Part shown: positions 57,749 to 59,663 of the stretch, in pieces | Layout of the letters: each line of letters starts with the position of its first letter | How positions within the stretch are numbered: the stretch's first letter is position 1 | NCBI GenBank assembly: GCA_030691385.1 | Contig: JAUYEI010000111.1 | Span: 1 to 59,663, forward strand | DNA from: Azonexus sp. | GTDB lineage: Bacteria; Pseudomonadota; Gammaproteobacteria; Burkholderiales; Rhodocyclaceae | DNA length: 59,663 nucleotides | Direction: 5' to 3' | Position numbers and translations under genes: made by a program | Notes under the pieces: model-generated | Databases searched by the model: none | Told to the model about the DNA's origin: nothing | Seen by the model: the letters and a program-made list of their open reading frames with translations, nothing else

Positions 57749-58219
57749 ATGAACTTCGAACATCTTATCCAGATCAACGACCCGGAAAATCCGCTGGTCG
57801 AGACCATGACCCGCGATCAGCTATGGCAGGGCCTGCTCCACCGCGTTGAAAATGCCGTCCCTTTCCTGCCCGGACTGGAATCCTGCACCATTCTTGAACG
57901 GCAGGCCGACACCCTGCTCCGCGAACTCGATTTCGGCCCGGCCGTGATTCATGACCGGGTGACGCTGGCCGACATGACGTCGGTGCGTTTCGACATCCAG
58001 CCGTCCGAGGTCCATCCCGGCGGCAGCCTGATGATCAGCATCGAAGAGCCGGAACCCGGCTTCCTTTTCCTGCGTTTCGCTTACCGGACAACGTTGGCCA
58101 CCGATCCGAACTCCGAGGAACGGGCCTATATCGAGTACGTCAAATCGGCCTACCACCAGTCCGATGTGGATTGCGTGCGCATCATCCGGACGCTGGCGGC
58201 TGGCGGCGAGGTGCAGTAA
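57749..58219 (+). CDS. DUF1857 (AtaL-like, SRPBCC-fold) protein
   Basis: A 156-residue cytoplasmic protein of a START/SRPBCC-like family without known substrate. Family features are MNFEHLIQINDPENPLVETMTRDQLW, a RELDFGPAVIHDRVTL strand pair, GGSLMISIEEPEPGFLFLRFAY. ATG 57749 begins the family consensus; an in-frame ATG at 57731 is possible. It is divergent from rsuA and ends in a terminator. Confidence 0.82.
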   Translation: MNFEHLIQINDPENPLVETMTRDQLWQGLLHRVENAVPFLPGLESCTILERQADTLLRELDFGPAVIHDRVTLADMTSVRFDIQPSEVHPGGSLMISIEEPEPGFLFLRFAYRTTLATDPNSEERAYIEYVKSAYHQSDVDCVRIIRTLAAGGEVQ

Positions 58220-58232
58220 GCCCCTGAAAAGC

Positions 58233-58261
58233 AAAAACCGAAGGACAGGCCTCCGGTTTTT
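58233..58261 (+). terminator. Rho-independent terminator after the DUF1857 gene
   Basis: AAAAACCG (58233-58240) pairs with CGGTTTTT (58254-58261), with an inner GG/CC; runs of A and T on either side would allow it to work in both directions. Confidence 0.8.
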
Positions 58262-58284
58262 CTCTTCCACGGTCACCCGGGCTT

Positions 58285-58327
58285 GCTACGGTCTACCGTA
58301 AAAAAGGGCCAAAAACGAAATTTCGCC
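58285..58327 (+). repeat. Dispersed repeat, family 1, copy L
   Basis: GCTACGGTCTACCGTAAA then AAAGGGCCAAAAACGAAATT, noncoding, next to the HsdM remnant. Confidence 0.85.
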
Positions 58328-58345
58328 CTGCTTGCCGCAAACGCC

Positions 58346-58525
58346 TTACTCACTGCCACCCCAGATCCGGTTGGTGCTCACCTTGATCTTGGCCTCGAAG
58401 CAGGCGATCAGTTGTTTGTTGGCATTGACCAGCGCTTGCTCGGCTTCGATTTCGGCGACGATGGCGCGGCGGGTATCGATACGGCGTTTGGTGCTGCTGC
58501 CGAGCATTGCGTTGGTGGGACTTTC
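58346..58525 (-). pseudogene. Remnant of an HsdM-like C-terminus
   Basis: The minus strand has an open stretch ending at TAA 58346-58348 that reads KRRIDTRRAIVAEIEAEQALV, then NANKQLIACFEAKIKVSTNRIWGG. This looks like the C-terminal coiled part of N6-adenine methyltransferases of type I systems (EIEAEQ...NRELI..FE.KI...RVWG). No start codon or catalytic domain is present and a TGA lies upstream. It is not derived from the hsdM at 4016, which ends differently. Family assignment is from memory. Confidence 0.5.
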
Positions 58526-58636
58526 GGTGTACCGGGTGGCGGATGTAGCATTTTCGACTTCAGACGAAGTCGGTTTGACTACATGCTGAACATTTTGGCG
58601 TCAGTGACTCACAAAATTTGTAAATGGGCGCATGGG

Positions 58637-59023
58637 TCAGACCAGCACGACGGTGTCGCTGTAGCGGGCGACGGTGTTGTCATGAGTCAGCAGGCGCATG
58701 GGTTCGATCAAAGCCTGGGCAACGAGCAGCCGGTCGAAGGGGTCCTGATGGTGCCTGGGCAATGCTTCGATGGCGGCGGCGTGTTCTGGCTCGATAGCCA
58801 GAAACTGATAGCCGGCGGCCCGAAAATGTCGAATGGCATCGTCGCCCGAAACCGGCATGTCGCCCCGCCCAAGGCTGTGTTTTATGGAAATTTCCCAAAT
58901 GCTGGCGACGCTGATCCAGACCGTGGCGCGCGGCGAGAGAATCAATTCGCGTGCCATGGCCGATAGACTCGGGTGGTCGGTAATCGCCCACAGTGCGACA
59001 TGGGTGTCAAGCAGCAGGTTCAT
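58637..59023 (-). CDS. vapC: VapC-type PIN-domain toxin
   Basis: Ribonuclease toxin of 128 residues. The PIN acidic residues appear in NLLLDTHVALWA (Asp6), SVASIWEISIKHSLG (Glu), and HHQDPFDRLLVAQAL (Asp residues), with a final Asp in THDNTVARY. Start ATG 59023 overlaps the antitoxin stop by four bases. The usual target class is tRNA or rRNA, but this cannot be told here. Confidence 0.9.
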   Translation of the reverse strand: MNLLLDTHVALWAITDHPSLSAMARELILSPRATVWISVASIWEISIKHSLGRGDMPVSGDDAIRHFRAAGYQFLAIEPEHAAAIEALPRHHQDPFDRLLVAQALIEPMRLLTHDNTVARYSDTVVLV

Positions 59024-59262
59024 GGCGTGCCCAGGAACAATTGCGCCACTTCGGCATTGTGGGCGTCGATGCCGTCGGGAACCTTGAACAAGCCCTTGGC
59101 AACACCGATACGACTGGCTAGCGGCGCACTGGACAAGGGCACCAGTTTGGCAGCCGGCCGGCCGTTTCGGGCAATGACGATTTCCCGCTCGCGGCCAAGC
59201 TCAATGGACTCGACCAGGCGCGACAGGTTGGATTTTGCTTGCAGCATGTTGATGGCGGTCAT
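59020..59262 (-). CDS. Phd/YefM-type antitoxin
   Basis: An 80-residue antitoxin that should bind the PIN toxin and its own promoter. N-terminal AINMLQAKSNLSRLVESIELGRE...VIARNGRPAAKLVPL matches the Phd/YefM fold; the C-terminal part (GVAKGLFKVPDGIDAHNAEVAQLF) would wrap the toxin. It precedes vapC in the operon. ATG 59262 follows a GGAGG-like stretch (AGGAGGAGTCCACCC region). Confidence 0.88.
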   Translation of the reverse strand: MTAINMLQAKSNLSRLVESIELGREREIVIARNGRPAAKLVPLSSAPLASRIGVAKGLFKVPDGIDAHNAEVAQLFLGTP

Positions 59263-59374
59263 GGGTGGACTCCTCCTGACGAATCATTAGTCTAGTCTGG
59301 CTAAGTTGCTTACTCAAGCGAAACCTGGCCACACCGACGACGTTTGTCGCGATTTCGGCTGACGCCCCGAAGTG

Positions 59375-59450
59375 CTACATGAACTGGTTGAGCGAGACGT
59401 AATCCTTCAGGTACTCGGGGATACGCCCACGCCATTCCCTGGGCACGGCC
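59375..59450 (-). other. Short open stretch, possible gene remnant (unassigned)
   Basis: The minus strand reads VPREWRGRIPEYLKDYVSLNQF plus Met before a TAG at 59375-59377. It reads like a real protein C-terminus but the family was not recognised. The rest of 59263-59552 shows no gene. Confidence 0.3.
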
Positions 59451-59552
59451 AGAGGTTAGGGCTCGTAAGGAAAGAGCCTGGATATTTGGCCGCTGGAGCG
59501 GGATGCGATGCAAGGAGCGACAAAGCCGGGCGCCCGACCAGGCGTGCCAGCG

Positions 59553-59657
59553 GCCACGTCGCGCTGTCAGCCAAGGGGTGAATCGCCTCGAAGGCGCAAA
59601 GGCCTGTATTCAGGCGGCTGGCCAAGGCTGGATAAGCGGTCAACTGAGGTTTCAAGG
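59553..59657 (-). repeat. MITE-like repeat, family 2, copy 3 (one end missing)
   Basis: Inverted relative to copies 1 and 2. It carries GAGGTTTCAAGG (59646-59657) and the two hairpins identical to copy 1, but lacks the other terminal repeat, as copy 2 does. Sequence identity to copy 1 is nearly complete over ~100 bases. Confidence 0.88.
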
Positions 59658-59663
59658 TTGAAA

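Overview
The window is a GC-rich, gene-dense chromosomal segment of a betaproteobacterium, most likely of the Rhodocyclales (Azonexus/Dechloromonas-like). This rests on the formate dehydrogenase-N genes, the betaproteobacterial order def-fmt ... rsmB-DUF4390-ntrY-ntrX, the 841-residue TopB next to dprA, and general protein similarity recalled from memory. No rRNA, tRNA or CRISPR array was seen. Four parS-like centromere sites (26.6, 35.0, 49.2 and 56.0 kb) and a cluster of DnaA boxes upstream of priA suggest an origin-proximal region.

Layout. 0-4 kb: fdnG-fdnH (formate dehydrogenase-N, with an in-frame UGA selenocysteine codon) behind a clear sigma-54 promoter and two palindromic operators, then a DsrE-like gene. 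4-12.2 kb: a type I restriction-modification locus (hsdR-hsdS ... hsdM) with a BrnT/BrnA toxin-antitoxin pair and an AlbA_2/ATPase-like regulator between hsdS and hsdM, and an 11-bp repeat array in front of hsdM. 12.3-18.3 kb: a phnD-phnC-phnE-type ABC transporter split between phnC and phnE by an HNH nuclease gene and a second AlbA_2 gene. 18.6-23.6 kb: an NtrC-type response regulator, its sensor kinase, and a CHASE-GGDEF protein. 23.7-29.3 kb: an S-adenosylhomocysteine riboswitch and metH, convergent with an SbmA/BacA/YddA-type ABC exporter/importer gene. 29.4-36.2 kb: murB, a cell-wall amidase, two small signalling-type genes, DUF1840, a methyltransferase-like gene, a ROK fructokinase, a MOSC protein and an MFS carrier. 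36.6-48.2 kb (minus strand): priA, hemE, and the run rsmB-DUF4390-ntrY-ntrX-trkA-trkH. 48.3-53.3 kb: S1/P1 nuclease, a broken speD, fmt-def, a LysM protein and dprA. 53.3-59.7 kb: topB, oxyR, rsuA, a DUF1857 protein, a remnant of an HsdM-like C-terminus, and a VapC/antitoxin pair.

The most unusual signal is a family of about twelve dispersed ~38-40 bp repeats (core GCYACGGTSAACCGGAAA, then GGCCAAAAAYGAAAT) spread every few kilobases on both strands. Several copies lie inside conserved genes (phnC, the sensor kinase, murB, the S1/P1 nuclease, probably fmt and metH) without breaking the frame, at positions that look like surface loops. One copy encodes the hydrophobic core of the amidase signal peptide. 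This recalls the in-gene palindromic elements of Rickettsia. A second family of ~105-120 bp structured repeats (three copies, one with perfect 12-bp terminal inverted repeats) looks MITE-like.

All functional calls come from reading the sequence and from remembered family motifs. No database search was run.
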